Shown: piece by piece, positions 1-10,723 of the stretch
Position numbering within the stretch: the stretch's first letter is position 1
Layout: every line of letters begins with the position of its first letter
DNA from: Neopestalotiopsis rosae
Taxonomy: Eukaryota; Ascomycota; Sordariomycetes; Amphisphaeriales; Sporocadaceae
NCBI GenBank assembly: GCA_023078685.1
Contig: JALGAS010000014.1
Coordinates: 1 to 64,000 of the forward strand
Direction: 5' to 3'
DNA length: 64,000 nt
Program-made: the position numbers and the translations under genes
Notes under the pieces: model-generated
The model's input: the letters and a program-made list of their open reading frames with translations, nothing else
Told to the model about the DNA's origin: nothing
Database searches by the model: none

Positions 1-1953
1 TATTAGGATATTATTATAAAATATTTTAATTAAGGGTTTTTTTCGATAATAATAGCTTTACGATAGAATTTAAAGCGATAAAATTTTATGCTTTATTTAA
101 TAATAATATAAATTATAATTATTTATATTATTTATATTATATTAATTTTGCCTTATTATATAAATCGTATTTTTTTAATAATATTATTAACGTATTTCCG
201 CAATTATAAATAATCGAAATATTATTAAATTCGCTTAATTATTTTAAATATTCCTTAATATTTATTAATCGGTAATTCGTAATAATTTTTAATTAATTTT
301 TAAAATAATAATTTTTTAATTTTAATTTTCCCGTTATAATATTATTAATTAAAATTATATTTTTTTATTAAATTATTATTTAAATTTAAGCATTTAGCTA
401 TACGTTCCGTTTAATTATTATAATTAATTATATTTATAATTATATAAAGATTTATAATCGGGATTAGCTTCCCGTTTTTTTTATAATAAAAAAAATATAT
501 GCCTTTTTAAATATATTTTAATAATAATTTAATCGTCGGCTAAGCGCATCGGTTTTTTTATTTTTAATTCCTTTTTAATAATTAATTTCGAAATTAAAAT
601 TTGCTAAAAATTCTATTTATTTAATTTATCGCTTATTTAATTTTTTATTAATTATAAATAAAGCGAGGTTTTTATAATCGGTATAAATTTAAACCTTATA
701 ATTAATTTTATTAAAATAATATTTTTATTCTTTAAAAGCTTCGATAATTATTATTAATTTTTTATTATAAATTTAATAATTAAATTATTTTTTAATAAAC
801 TTTTTATTATAAAAAGCGATAAAATATAATTTTTTATTATCGTTTTTTTGCGTAAATTATCCGCTTATAGCGTAATTTAAAGCGTTTATTTCGATTTCGA
901 ATTCCCATTTTAAATCTGCTATATATATTACCGGTTTATTTATAATAGCTTTTTTAATTTATTCGAAAATTTCTTATTTTTTAATTATTTAAATAAACGG
1001 TATATTTTTCCTTATTAAATACGTAAAAAATACGGTTATACCTCCGAAATTTTTAATAAATATTCGGTAAAAATTTATAAATCCTAAAAAAAATTTAATT
1101 TTTATTACCATTTTCGGGGTAAGCTAATTTTTTATTATTATAATTTTAAATAATTTTATTTTAATTTTTCCGGGAAATATAATATATTTTATAAAAATAA
1201 TTTTTTTTTTATAAAACTTATTTTTTTCGGGGTTAATTAGCAAATTTGCGTTTTATAATTTTTATAATATTATTTTAATATATTATTTATATTTTTCGAA
1301 ATTTTTAAAATAAATAAATATATTATCGAAATATATTATTACGAATTTATCGAAATATTCCTAAAAAATATCGTTAATTATATTTTAAAAATTTGCTAAT
1401 GCGTTAATTAGGCCGAAAAATATAATTTTATATTCGAAATATCCGTATTTATAACGGAATGCGGTTTTTTATTTTTTTTATTTTTTTAATTTTAATTAAT
1501 TTATACGCATTAGGTAAATTTAAGGCCGTAAATTATTTAGCTCCGTGCAATTTATTACATAGGTTTTTAATTAAAAAAAAAGGGTATTAATTTTTAATCG
1601 TAATATCGTTAAGCTTACGATAATCGATATAAGGTTTTTATTTAAATTTCTTATTTTTATTTTTTTAAATACGAAAAATATAAAATATTTTATTAATAAA
1701 ATAAATTTTATAATTTATCCTTTTTAAATTATATTATTAAAATATTTTTAACGCTTTTTTATATTAAGGTTTTATCAAATATATCGGTATAAAATAAAAG
1801 TTCTTTTTTTTAAAGGGGTATTTTATAATCGTATTTTATATATTTTAATAATTTTATTTTTAATATTCCGCTAAATAAATCGCTAAATTTTTAATATTTT
1901 TCGGATATTATAATATCGAATTTCGGCTTAATATATTTAATTATAAAATAAAA
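1..1953 (-). mobile_element. RIP-degraded Ty3/Gypsy copy (Gypsy-A), pol segment
   Basis: This AT-rich stretch aligns by eye, base for base, with the intact element at about 8283-10235. For example, the bases around 145-290 match 8430-8580 with C-to-T and G-to-A changes only. It therefore covers the 3' part of pol (integrase, RNase H, RT, protease), read on the minus strand. Almost every CpA/TpG has become TpA while CpG is kept, the hallmark of RIP. No open frame survives. About 2.2 kb of its 3' end, including the 3' LTR, lies left of the window. The segment ends at the target-site duplication of the solo LTR. Confidence 0.93.
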
Positions 1954-2425
1954 TGTTCTAAGGTCTGATTAGGTAATCATATACCTTAGGCACAGGGAAG
2001 CGTTTAATTATAGGATTCGTAGAATCGTTTAATATAGGCTGGAAAACGTGGTTATATTGAAGCTTAAGGAAAGAAAGAAAGTAAACTAATTACAGGTAAA
2101 ATAACTCCCTTTTATACCTATAAAACCAACTAATAAAAACATTCTGGAATATATTATTAATTAAATTAATTTATAATCAAATTAATTAATAATACGGTTG
2201 ATTTATAATCAAGGAAAATAGTAGAATATTATAGAAGATATTTGGGTAGGGCTACCCTATAGTATTGCCACCGCAATGGCCACCACTTAGTGGGGCTTTA
2301 CCGAACGTTAAAGATATCGTTAATAACCGATATCTTTACAGCCTTTATAGCTATTATAACGATTTATATATCGTTATAATGCTAATTTTATGCACTATCC
2401 GATGCTGTATAACATCCGTGCAACA
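1954..2425. repeat. Solo Copia LTR inserted in Gypsy-A
   Basis: This 472-bp unit begins TGTTCTAAGG and ends CGTGCAACA, the TG...CA ends of an LTR. It is flanked by the 5-bp duplication TAAAA (1949-1953 and 2426-2430). The empty site is visible in the intact element near 10232, where the sequence reads straight through. Two further copies at 3954-4425 and 16928-17397 are the LTRs of the Copia element. This copy keeps far more CA and TG dinucleotides than those two, so it has had less RIP. Its strand is taken to match the other copies (minus). Confidence 0.92.
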
Positions 2426-3953
2426 TAAAATCTAAATATTTTAGGGTCGCTTAAGGGTTTATTTTTTAAACTTTTTTTAAGGGCTAATTTTATTCCTAAT
2501 AAATTTTATTAAAATTAGCTTATTTTCTAATTTATTCGGAAATAGCTCTTTTTTAATTAGGTTATTTTTAAAATTATATTATAATCCGTAATTTTTATAA
2601 TATCGCACATAAATTCCTTTTTATAATTTTAGATATAAATTTAAATATATATAATTTTTATATTAATAATTTTATTTTTATAAAATATAAATTATTTATT
2701 AATAATATTAAATATATAAGGCGTTTTTTTTATTTTTATAATATTTTAAATTTATTAACGATTTTTAAGGAAATAAAAATTCCTTAAGCTTTTATATTTA
2801 TTAAAGCTTATATTTTTTAATTTATAATTTTAATCGGGATTATTAAATAATTATATAGCTTAATATTATTAATAGCGCAAATAAATTTTTTTATAATAAA
2901 CCGCTTTTGCCTTTTTAAAATTAATTTAAGTTATTTCCCGAATTTTTATTAATTCGTTTATTAGCGCGTCGTTTTTCGGCGCTAATAAATATCCGTTAGT
3001 TTTTTTATTTTCGGGTTTTATTTTTTTTTTGCGGTAATATACGTCGTTTATATTTTCGTTTTAAATTCCAGGGATTTATCCTAATAAGCGTAATTTTTTT
3101 GCTAGCTTATTTAATGCTTTTATCCGAAATTCCTAAAAGGGTAGCTTTTTTTATTTTTTTTTAATATTATACCTCGAATTAAGCTAATTTATCGTTAAAT
3201 TTTTTTTGTAAAAGCTTTTTATTTATTAATTATTAAAATAATATAAAAGTTTTTTAAATTTGCTTTTAAGTTTTTTTCGTTATTATAATAACCGTATATT
3301 AAGGTTTTTATAAAAATTTTTTTCGCGTAATATTTATTATATTTTAAATATTAATAATTTTTTCTATTAATTTAATTTTAAATTTCCCTAATATTTTCTA
3401 ATTTTTAATATATCGCTATATTTTTGCTTTATTTTTTATATAGCGCGTATAATTATTTTAGGGATATTTTTATTATAGCTTTTTTTTATTAATTAAGCAT
3501 AATAAAGGGCTAGGGTATAAAGCAAATATAACGTATTTTCGTATATTATAATAGCTTATTTTTATTTTTTTTACGTATTCCGCTAAATAAAAATAATAAA
3601 TAGCGTTTTTTCCTATTTATAAAAGGAATATTCCTTAAAATATTTTATATTTAAAATATTCGTTATATTTTAAATCGATATATTTTATTTATGCGATTTA
3701 ATAATATTAAAGGTATTTAATGCTAAATCGGGGGTCGTTTTTAAATTTAGCTCCTAGGGTTTTTTACTTTTATAAAATTTCGATAATTTTTTAAAGGATT
3801 TCCGCAAATCGTTATTTAATCCTATATATTTTTATAATAAAAAAAATAAATTAGGCATCGGCGTCGATTCGTCGGATTTATATAAATTTTCGTTCGAATT
3901 TATCTTTAATAAAAATTTTTAATTTCGTAATAAATTCCTTTTTTTTTATAATT
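2426..3953 (-). mobile_element. RIP-degraded Gypsy-A, ORF2 and gag segment
   Basis: This continues Gypsy-A across the solo LTR. It aligns with the intact element from about 10231 to 11768: the 5' end of pol, the second ORF and the 3' part of gag on the minus strand. It stops at the TSD (TAATT at 3949-3953, originally TAGTC) of the inserted Copia element. The counterpart TSD copy TAATC is at 17398-17402, where the Gypsy-A alignment resumes. All frames are broken by RIP-type transitions. Confidence 0.92.
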
Positions 3954-4425
3954 TGTTTTAAGGTCTAATTAGGTAATTATATACCTTAGGCATAGGGAAG
4001 CGTTTAATTATAAAATTCGTAAAATCGTCTAGTATAGGCTGGAAAACGTGGTTATATTAAAGCTTAAGGAAAGAAAAAAAATAAACTAATTATAAATAAA
4101 ATAACTCCCTTTTATATTTATAAAACCAATTAATAAAAATATTCTAGAATATATTATTAATTAAATTAATTTATAATTCAGTTAATTAATAATACGGTTG
4201 ATTTATAATTAAGGAAAATAATAAAATACTATAAAAAGTATTTGGGTAGGGCTACCCTATAATATTACTATAGCAATAGCCACTATTTAGTGGGGCTTTA
4301 CCGAACGTTAAAGATATCGTTAATAACCGATATTTTTATAGCTTTTATAGCTATTATAACGATTTATATATCGTTATAATGCTAATTTTATGCATTATCC
4401 GATATTATATAATATCCGTGCAATA
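3954..4425 (-). repeat. Copia 3' LTR
   Basis: This is homologous along its full 472 bp to the solo LTR at 1954. It ends CAATA, a RIP form of CAACA. On the plus strand it is followed at once by a pyrimidine run (4426-4432). Read on the minus strand that run is a polypurine tract abutting the 3' LTR, as reverse transcription requires. Confidence 0.9.
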
Positions 4426-4440
4426 CCCCCCTTATTAAAT
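4426..4440 (-). other. Polypurine tract of the Copia element
   Basis: The plus strand reads ACCCCCCCTTATT across the LTR boundary. On the element's own strand this is AATAAGGGGGGGT directly upstream of the 3' LTR, the expected plus-strand primer. It confirms the minus orientation of the element. Confidence 0.75.
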
Positions 4441-6115
4441 AATATCGGTCAAATTTAATAATTTTACAAATTTTTAGAATTTATCCCTAGGAAGTGGTTT
4501 CGTAAGGCCGTTTGCTAAAATATTATTCGTCGATATATATTCGATACGAATATTTTAATTTTCGACTTTTTAGCGGACGTAATAATACCGTATAATAATA
4601 TATTTCGTCTTTTAATAATATTCGGGGTTATAAGCCAAATTAATAGCTTTCGTATTATTTTTTTTAATTAATACGGTATTAATATTAATACCGATTTTTT
4701 TAAGGAGATTTTTCAACTATATAGCCTTTCGGGTAGCCTATTTTAGCCCGTTAAACTCGGCTTCGGTAATTAATAAAAAAATTATAAATTACCTTTTCGA
4801 TTTCCAGCTTATCGGTCCGTTATTTAAAATAAATAAATAACCGGACATAAATTTACGGGTTTCGTAATCTTTAATAAAATTAATATCGGAATATCCTATT
4901 AATCCGGATTTTATAATCCCGTTATAAATAATTCCAAAATAGAAATAGGATTTTATATAATTAAAACCCTTTATTACCCCTTTTATCGAAATATTCGATA
5001 AATTTTACATAAATTTAGCTAAAAACGATATAAAATAAGCTAAATCGGGCCTAATTTATATTATAGCGTATATTAATCCACCTAATAAATGCTAATATCG
5101 GTAAATAAATTCCGAAAAAGCCGGTTTTTCGTTAATTTTATTAATATATAACGATTTCGGAAAACTAGGATTTAGCGGTATATTATATAATTTTATATCG
5201 GAAAAACCGTTAATTTCCAATAGGCGTTTAAGGTAAATTAATTAATTAATATAAATAGTTTTTTTTTCCCGGTTTTTTTTAATTTATATACCGAGAAAAT
5301 ACGAAATTAGTCCTAGGTCTTTTATTTCGAAATTTTTCGAAATATCCTATTTTAATTAGTTAATTTTCCGTAAATTAGGACTAAAAATTAGGAAATTATC
5401 CACGTAAATAATAATAAAAATATTAGAATCTTTATTATAATACGCTAATTCGTCTAAAATAAATAGATTAAATCCGAGCTTTTTTAAGGCGTTTTTTAAT
5501 ATAATTTGCTATTAACGTAAATTTTATTTAAGGCCGTATAATGCCTTTTTTAATAATATAGCCTGGGTATTATCGTTTTTTTATCCGAAATTATTTAATT
5601 CCGGATTTTCGGCAAAAAAATCGGATAATCCGGTTATCGGGGTAATAAATATTTTTTCGTTTAATTCCCCGTTTAAAAAAGCACCGATTATATCGATTTA
5701 TTCGATTTCCTAATCGTAATATATAGAGAGAGAGCTAATAAAAGCCTCTAAATAATAAATTTTATTCCCGTAACGAAAATTTCGAAATAATCGATACCGT
5801 ATCGTTATTCGAATTTATATATTATTAATTTTGCCTTATACCGCTTAATATTACCGTTTTTATCGGTTTTTCTTTTAAAAACCCATTTAACGGTAAATAG
5901 GTATTTACCGGCTTTTTGGATTTTATTACGATCGATTGCTTAAAAAGTCCTTTTTCGTATAAATTGCCGAAATTCTTCGTAGGCAGCTTATAGCCATTTT
6001 TCCTTTTTCGGCGTTTTTAACGCTTATTTTAGCGTTTTCGGTTTAATATAACCGTTATCGATCGTAGAATAATACAAAATATTAGCGAATAATTCGTTAT
6101 ATTTAACGAATTTAT
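4441..6115 (-). pseudogene. Copia pol remnant: RNase H and reverse transcriptase
   Basis: Minus-strand reading gives recognisable but stop-ridden Copia motifs. Near 4490-4520 is a C-terminal ILANGLTKP-like motif. Near 4690-4780 is the RNase H block TEAEF-x2-L. Near 4850-4920 is GYSD...TRKFMSG. Near 5380-5420 is the RT active-site region (IYVDN where YVDD is expected). The segment is cut at 6115 by Gypsy-B, whose TSD TTTAT is at 6111-6115. RIP has destroyed the frame, so no protein is expected. Confidence 0.85.
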
Positions 6116-6627
6116 TGTAACGACTATACTACGGGTTTCTAGAATAAACCTGAGTATAAGAGGTGTTGGGGGTTTATGCTAACAGGGAACGCTAGCCAAG
6201 ATACTGAACTGAGCAATGAGTAACTGAAGATGGTGGTCCTGAAATGATTCACAAGTGTAGTCGTCAAAGCGTATTGAATGCTTCACCTATGGGTAAGATA
6301 GATGCTTAGATTGATCACTGAGGTAATGACTGTCTATGTAACCGTAGGAAATCCCTCCCTAATATATCCATTCATTCCCTCACTGATGTTTGCTTGGATC
6401 ATACCAACAAGTATGATCCCCTTTGTTCTTGGATCTTATGGATCACAATGATCCTTGTGATCCATGCCAATGGATCATTGCCAAGGCCATGATCCTGTCA
6501 ACACTTGTTGACAGCTGGCGGGGGTGGCTGGGTCTTTTGGCCAGGGCCGTGGTCACTGCCCCGCAGCATACCTTCTTAAGCGCCAACACAGTTGTTTGTC
6601 CTTCTGCAAGGGTGCATGTTCGTAACA
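6116..6627 (-). repeat. Gypsy-B 3' LTR
   Basis: It starts TGTAACGACT and ends TTCGTAACA (plus-strand reading). It is the same length and, by eye, the same sequence as 13280-13791. It contains a cluster of perfect hairpins at 6396-6514. Just inside it, 6628-6650 is pyrimidine-rich on the plus strand, which is the polypurine tract on the element strand. Confidence 0.95.
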
Positions 6628-6763
6628 TCAGCTCCCTTCTCCATGTCTTTTGTCCTCGAAAGACTTAGGCCGCATAAGTAGGTCGCGTCCCCATCTGTGC
6701 CGTGTCCCTTAAGTTCCCTTCCATATCCTTCCCTTCTTGCTTTCCTTGTGATGGGTGCTCATC

Positions 6764-7375
6764 ATGTCAGATCCTTCAGTCCCTGCTCGTAAAACACTCG
6801 AGCGCTTAAACCTTTTGGAATTTGTGAAAAAGAACGGTCGTGCTGCCGATATGCCTTGCACGCCTTGCTGGAAAAATAAGACGACTTGCGTCATGTCGGA
6901 GGAAAGGTCGAATCGATGTCTGGAGTGCATCCGTCATCCGACTCGGAAGTGCGATGGTGTTCTGGTAGCGTCTTCTCTCCGAAAGGTGTTGGATCAGCAA
7001 CAGAAGTTGGAGAAGGAGGAAGAGGAAGCTAGTGATGATCTGCTGGCTCTTCACGAGAAGATGGCAGAACTTCAGTCTTCTTTAGCCGCTGCTGCTGGTC
7101 GGTTATCTCGTATCCGAAAGATCCGTGCTCGTGCGAAGGCGAAGGGGTCCGAGTTGTTCCAGCGAGGAATGGAGGAGCTGGACAAGGAGGATGGTCTGTT
7201 GCCTGCCTTGGATAGCCACGAGCACTTCGTGGTGGAGGACCTTCAGTCTATGGGGGTTTCTAACGAGGTGGATTGGTCTTCACTTGGTTTCGGAAGTGAT
7301 TTTGTAGATCTTGGTCCTCTTGTTGAGACCGGAGATACTGGTCAAGAGCGGCGCAGCCCTCAACATGCTTCCTAG
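6764..7375 (+). CDS. Antisense Zn2Cys6-like coiled-coil protein of Gypsy-B
   Basis: This 203-codon ORF runs opposite to gag-pol, between the pol stop and the 3' LTR. Its last 116 bp overlap the pol 3' end. I chose the ATG at 6764 (MSDPSVPARK); an in-frame GTG lies 9 bp upstream. Residues about 31-63 hold six cysteines spaced C-x2-C-x6-C-x10-C-x2-C-x7-C, which fits the fungal binuclear zinc-cluster pattern. An acidic and heptad-like segment (about residues 75-125) looks like a coiled coil, and an acidic C-terminus follows. The protein could bind nucleic acid, but function is inferred only. Placement downstream of the 3' LTR suggests antisense transcription from that LTR. The ORF is intact, which suggests either recent insertion or selection. 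Confidence 0.72.
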   Translation: MSDPSVPARKTLERLNLLEFVKKNGRAADMPCTPCWKNKTTCVMSEERSNRCLECIRHPTRKCDGVLVASSLRKVLDQQQKLEKEEEEASDDLLALHEKMAELQSSLAAAAGRLSRIRKIRARAKAKGSELFQRGMEELDKEDGLLPALDSHEHFVVEDLQSMGVSNEVDWSSLGFGSDFVDLGPLVETGDTGQERRSPQHAS

Positions 7376-10300
7376 GTTCCCAAGTGTTTTCCTCAGGTGG
7401 GTAGTCTTTCCATTTAACGTGGAATTGGTATCCCCGTCCGACTTTCTTATGGTCGATGATTTCCTCAACGACGTATTCTTGCTGATCGGGTTCTGTTTCT
7501 AGCGTTTCGTCGACTTTAGCGTTCTTTGGTGCTGGCTCTAGCAATGAGATATGGAAGGTTCGGTGGTTTCTCATAGTTTTTGGTAACTTGAGACGGTAAT
7601 TGACATCCGAGATCTTCTTCTCGATTATGAATGCTCCGAGTTTCTTGAAGTCGAGTTTGTCGCTTGGTCGCTTGGTTTTGATGTTCTTGCGTAGAAGGTA
7701 GACTTTGTCTCCCTCCGCAAAGATTGGTCCCTCAATCTTCTTCCTATCATGTCTTTCTTTGGTCTTGCTTTGGGCCATGATAAGGTCTTTCTGGAGTTGT
7801 GCTTGCAGGTGTTTGAGCTGGTCTACACGCTGAATGGCGTGTGGTGCAAGTCCTTTTCCTCTGATTGGTTCTTTGGTGATGTCGGGTTCGAAGCCGTAAT
7901 TGGCGTAGAACGGTGACATTCCGGTGGGTTCTCGTACTGCACTGTTGTATGCAAACTCCGCAAGTGGCAATAGTGTGACCCAATTGTCTTGCTGATGATT
8001 GACATAGCATCTGAGGTATTCTTCGAGTACTTGGTTGGCTCGTTCTGTTTGTCCATCGGTTTGTGGGTGAAAGGCGGTGGATAACTTGTGATTGCATCCT
8101 AACTGACTGATGAGTGATTTCCAGAAATTCGATGTGAATAGCTTGTCTCGATCGGAGATGATTTCGTCTGGTAATCCGTGTCTGCTGGCGATCGTCCGTA
8201 GGAAGGTGTATGCCAATTCTTCTGCGTTACTTGCTTCCTTGTATGGGAGGAAGTATGCGTACTTCGTGAGTCGTTCGGTGAATACTAGGATGCTATCGTA
8301 GAATACTCCAGTTAAGGGTTCCCTTGATAGTGGTAGCTTCACGATGAAGTCTAGAGCGATAGATTTCCATGCTCTGTCTGGTGGCGGTATGGGTTGCAAC
8401 TGTCCATATTGCTTGTGTCGTGCTGATTTTGCCTTATTGCATAAATCGCATTCCTTGATGATGTTGCTGACGTGTTTCCGCAGCTGTGGGTAATCGAAGT
8501 GTTGTTGGATTCGCTTGGTTGTCTTGAACACTCCTTGGTGTCCACTAGTCGGTGACTCGTGGTAATCTTTGATTAGCTCTTGGAGTAGTGGTTCCTTGAT
8601 TTTGATCTTCCCGTTATAGTGCTGTTGGCTGGGATCGTGTCTCCCTACTAGGTTGTCATCTGGATCTGGGCACTTAGTCATGCGTTCCGTCCAGCTGTTA
8701 TGGTTGGTTATGCTCATGGTTGCATAGAGATTCATGGTCGGGACCAGTTTCCCGTTTTCTTCCATGGTAAAAAGGGTGTGTGCCTCCTTGGGCGTATCCT
8801 GATAATGATCTGGTCGTCGGCTGAGCGCATCGGCTCTTCCGTTTTCAGTTCCTCTTCGATAGCTGATTTCGAAGTTGAAGTCTGCCAAGAACTCTGCCCA
8901 TCTGATTTGTCGCTTGTTGAGTTCTTTGCTGGTTGTGAACGAGGCGAGGTTCTTGTGATCGGTGTAGACTTGGACCTTGTAGTTGGTTCCACTAAGATAG
9001 TGTCTCCATTCCTTGAAGGCTTCGATAATTGCCATTAGTTCCTTGTCATGGATCTGGTAGTTGAGTTGTTCCTTGGTGAACTTCTTGCTGTAGAAGGCGA
9101 CAGGGTGTGGTTTCCCATTGTCGTCCTTTTGTGTGAGCTGTCCACCCATGGCGTAGTCCGAGGCATCTGTCTCGACTTCGAACTCCCGTTCTGGGTCTGC
9201 CATGCGCATTACTGGTTCATCCGTAATGGCTTCCTTGATTTGTTCGAACGTTTCTTGTTCCTTGGTTGTCCAAATGAAGGGTACATCCTTTTTCGTCAGG
9301 TGCGTGAGAGGTGCGGCTATGCCTCCGAGGTTCCTGATGAACATTCGGTAGAAGTTTACGAGTCCTAAGAAGGATCTGACTTCTGTTACCGTTTTCGGGG
9401 TAGGCCAGTCTCTTACTGCTGCAATCTTGGATGGTTCCATTTTGACTTCTCCGGGGGATACGACGTATCCTACGAAGGTGACTTCTTTCTTATGGAATTC
9501 GCTTTTCTCGGGGTTGACTAGCAGGTTCGCGTCCTGCAGTTTCTGTAACACTATTTTGACATGTTGCTTGTGTTCTTCGAGGTCTTTGGAGTAGATGAGT
9601 ATATCATCGAGATATACTACTACGAACTTGTCGAGGTATTCCCGAAGGACATCGTTGATCATGTTTTGAAAACTTGCTGGTGCGTTGGTTAGGCCGAAAG
9701 GCATAACCTTGTATTCGAAATGTCCGTATTTGCAACGGAATGCGGTCTTCCATTCTTCTCCTTCCTTAATTCTGATCAATCCGTACGCATTGGGCAAGTC
9801 TAGGGCCGTAAACCACTTGGCTCCGTGCAACTTGTCGCGTAGGTCCTTGATCAAAGGAAGGGGGTATCGGTTCTTGATCGTGATATCGTTAAGCTTGCGA
9901 TAGTCGATGCAAGGTCTCCATTTGGGTTTCCCGTCTTTGCTTTTCTTGGGTACGAAAAGTATAGGGTATCCTGCTGGTGAGGTGGATTCTGTAATCCATC
10001 CTTTCTGGGTCATGTCGTTGAGGTATTCTTTCAACGCTTCCTCATGCTGAGGTTTTACTGGGTATGTCGGCATGAAATGGGGTTCCTTTCCTTCCTGGAG
10101 GGGTATTTCATGGTCGTATCTTGTGTGCTTTGGTAATCCTGTTTTCAGCACTCCGCTGAACAGGTCGCTGAACTCTTGGTACTCTTCGGGTACTACAGTG
10201 TCGAGTTTCGGCTTGACATGCTTGGTCATAAGGTAAAATCCAAGTGTCTCAGGGTCGCTTGAGGGTTTGTTCTTCAAACTCTCCTCAGGGGCTGACTCTA

Positions 10301-10634
10301 TTCCTGGTAAATCCCACTGGAATTGGCCTGTTTTCCAGTTCACTCGGGGACAGCTCTCCTTCAACCAGGTTATCCCTAGGACTACATCGTAGTCCGTGAT
10401 TTCTGTGATGTCGCACGTGAGTTCCTCCTTATGGTCTTGGATGTAGACTTGAATATGCGCAGTCTCCATGTCAACAATTCCATCTCCATAAGATATAGGT
10501 TGTCCATCAACAGTGTTGAGTGTGTAGGGCGTCTTCTTCCATTTCCATGGTACCTTAAGTTTATTGACGATTCTTGGGGAGATAAAAATTCCTTGAGCTC
10601 CCGTGTCTACCAGGGCTCGTATTTCTTGGTTCAT
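7260..10634 (-). CDS. pol: Chromovirus Pol: protease, RT, RNase H, integrase, chromodomain
   Basis: The ORF is 1124 codons and uninterrupted. The N-terminal aspartic protease has LVDTGA (residues about 9-14). RT shows FTALDLPNAY and the active site YLDDILIYS. RNase H begins with VETDASDYAMG. Integrase has the HHCC zinc module (SGHQG...CDLCNKAK) and a DDE core with ALDFIVKLP, ISDRDKLF and FHPQTDGQTER. The C-terminus carries a chromodomain (YVVEEIIDHKK...FHVKWKDYP...NTWEP). The Met at 10634 sits just before the protease, but the same frame is open upstream to beyond the ORF2 stop at 10724. Pol is therefore more likely made by frameshifting from ORF2 than by independent initiation. It makes cDNA and integrates it; the chromodomain should target heterochromatin. 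Confidence 0.96.
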   Translation of the reverse strand: MNQEIRALVDTGAQGIFISPRIVNKLKVPWKWKKTPYTLNTVDGQPISYGDGIVDMETAHIQVYIQDHKEELTCDITEITDYDVVLGITWLKESCPRVNWKTGQFQWDLPGIESAPEESLKNKPSSDPETLGFYLMTKHVKPKLDTVVPEEYQEFSDLFSGVLKTGLPKHTRYDHEIPLQEGKEPHFMPTYPVKPQHEEALKEYLNDMTQKGWITESTSPAGYPILFVPKKSKDGKPKWRPCIDYRKLNDITIKNRYPLPLIKDLRDKLHGAKWFTALDLPNAYGLIRIKEGEEWKTAFRCKYGHFEYKVMPFGLTNAPASFQNMINDVLREYLDKFVVVYLDDILIYSKDLEEHKQHVKIVLQKLQDANLLVNPEKSEFHKKEVTFVGYVVSPGEVKMEPSKIAAVRDWPTPKTVTEVRSFLGLVNFYRMFIRNLGGIAAPLTHLTKKDVPFIWTTKEQETFEQIKEAITDEPVMRMADPEREFEVETDASDYAMGGQLTQKDDNGKPHPVAFYSKKFTKEQLNYQIHDKELMAIIEAFKEWRHYLSGTNYKVQVYTDHKNLASFTTSKELNKRQIRWAEFLADFNFEISYRRGTENGRADALSRRPDHYQDTPKEAHTLFTMEENGKLVPTMNLYATMSITNHNSWTERMTKCPDPDDNLVGRHDPSQQHYNGKIKIKEPLLQELIKDYHESPTSGHQGVFKTTKRIQQHFDYPQLRKHVSNIIKECDLCNKAKSARHKQYGQLQPIPPPDRAWKSIALDFIVKLPLSREPLTGVFYDSILVFTERLTKYAYFLPYKEASNAEELAYTFLRTIASRHGLPDEIISDRDKLFTSNFWKSLISQLGCNHKLSTAFHPQTDGQTERANQVLEEYLRCYVNHQQDNWVTLLPLAEFAYNSAVREPTGMSPFYANYGFEPDITKEPIRGKGLAPHAIQRVDQLKHLQAQLQKDLIMAQSKTKERHDRKKIEGPIFAEGDKVYLLRKNIKTKRPSDKLDFKKLGAFIIEKKISDVNYRLKLPKTMRNHRTFHISLLEPAPKNAKVDETLETEPDQQEYVVEEIIDHKKVGRGYQFHVKWKDYPPEENTWEPRKHVEGCAALDQYLRSQQEDQDLQNHFRNQVKTNPPR

Positions 10635-10723
10635 GATCCTGATCGGGATCGTTAGGTGATCGTGTAGCTTGGTGCCGTTGGTGGCACAGATGGACCTTTC
10701 TGTGGTGGACCGCTTTTGCCTCT

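Noticed and set aside
6443..6668. ORFs within the Gypsy-B LTR on both strands
   Set aside because: They arise from the hairpin-rich LTR, recur in the second LTR, and have no coding features.
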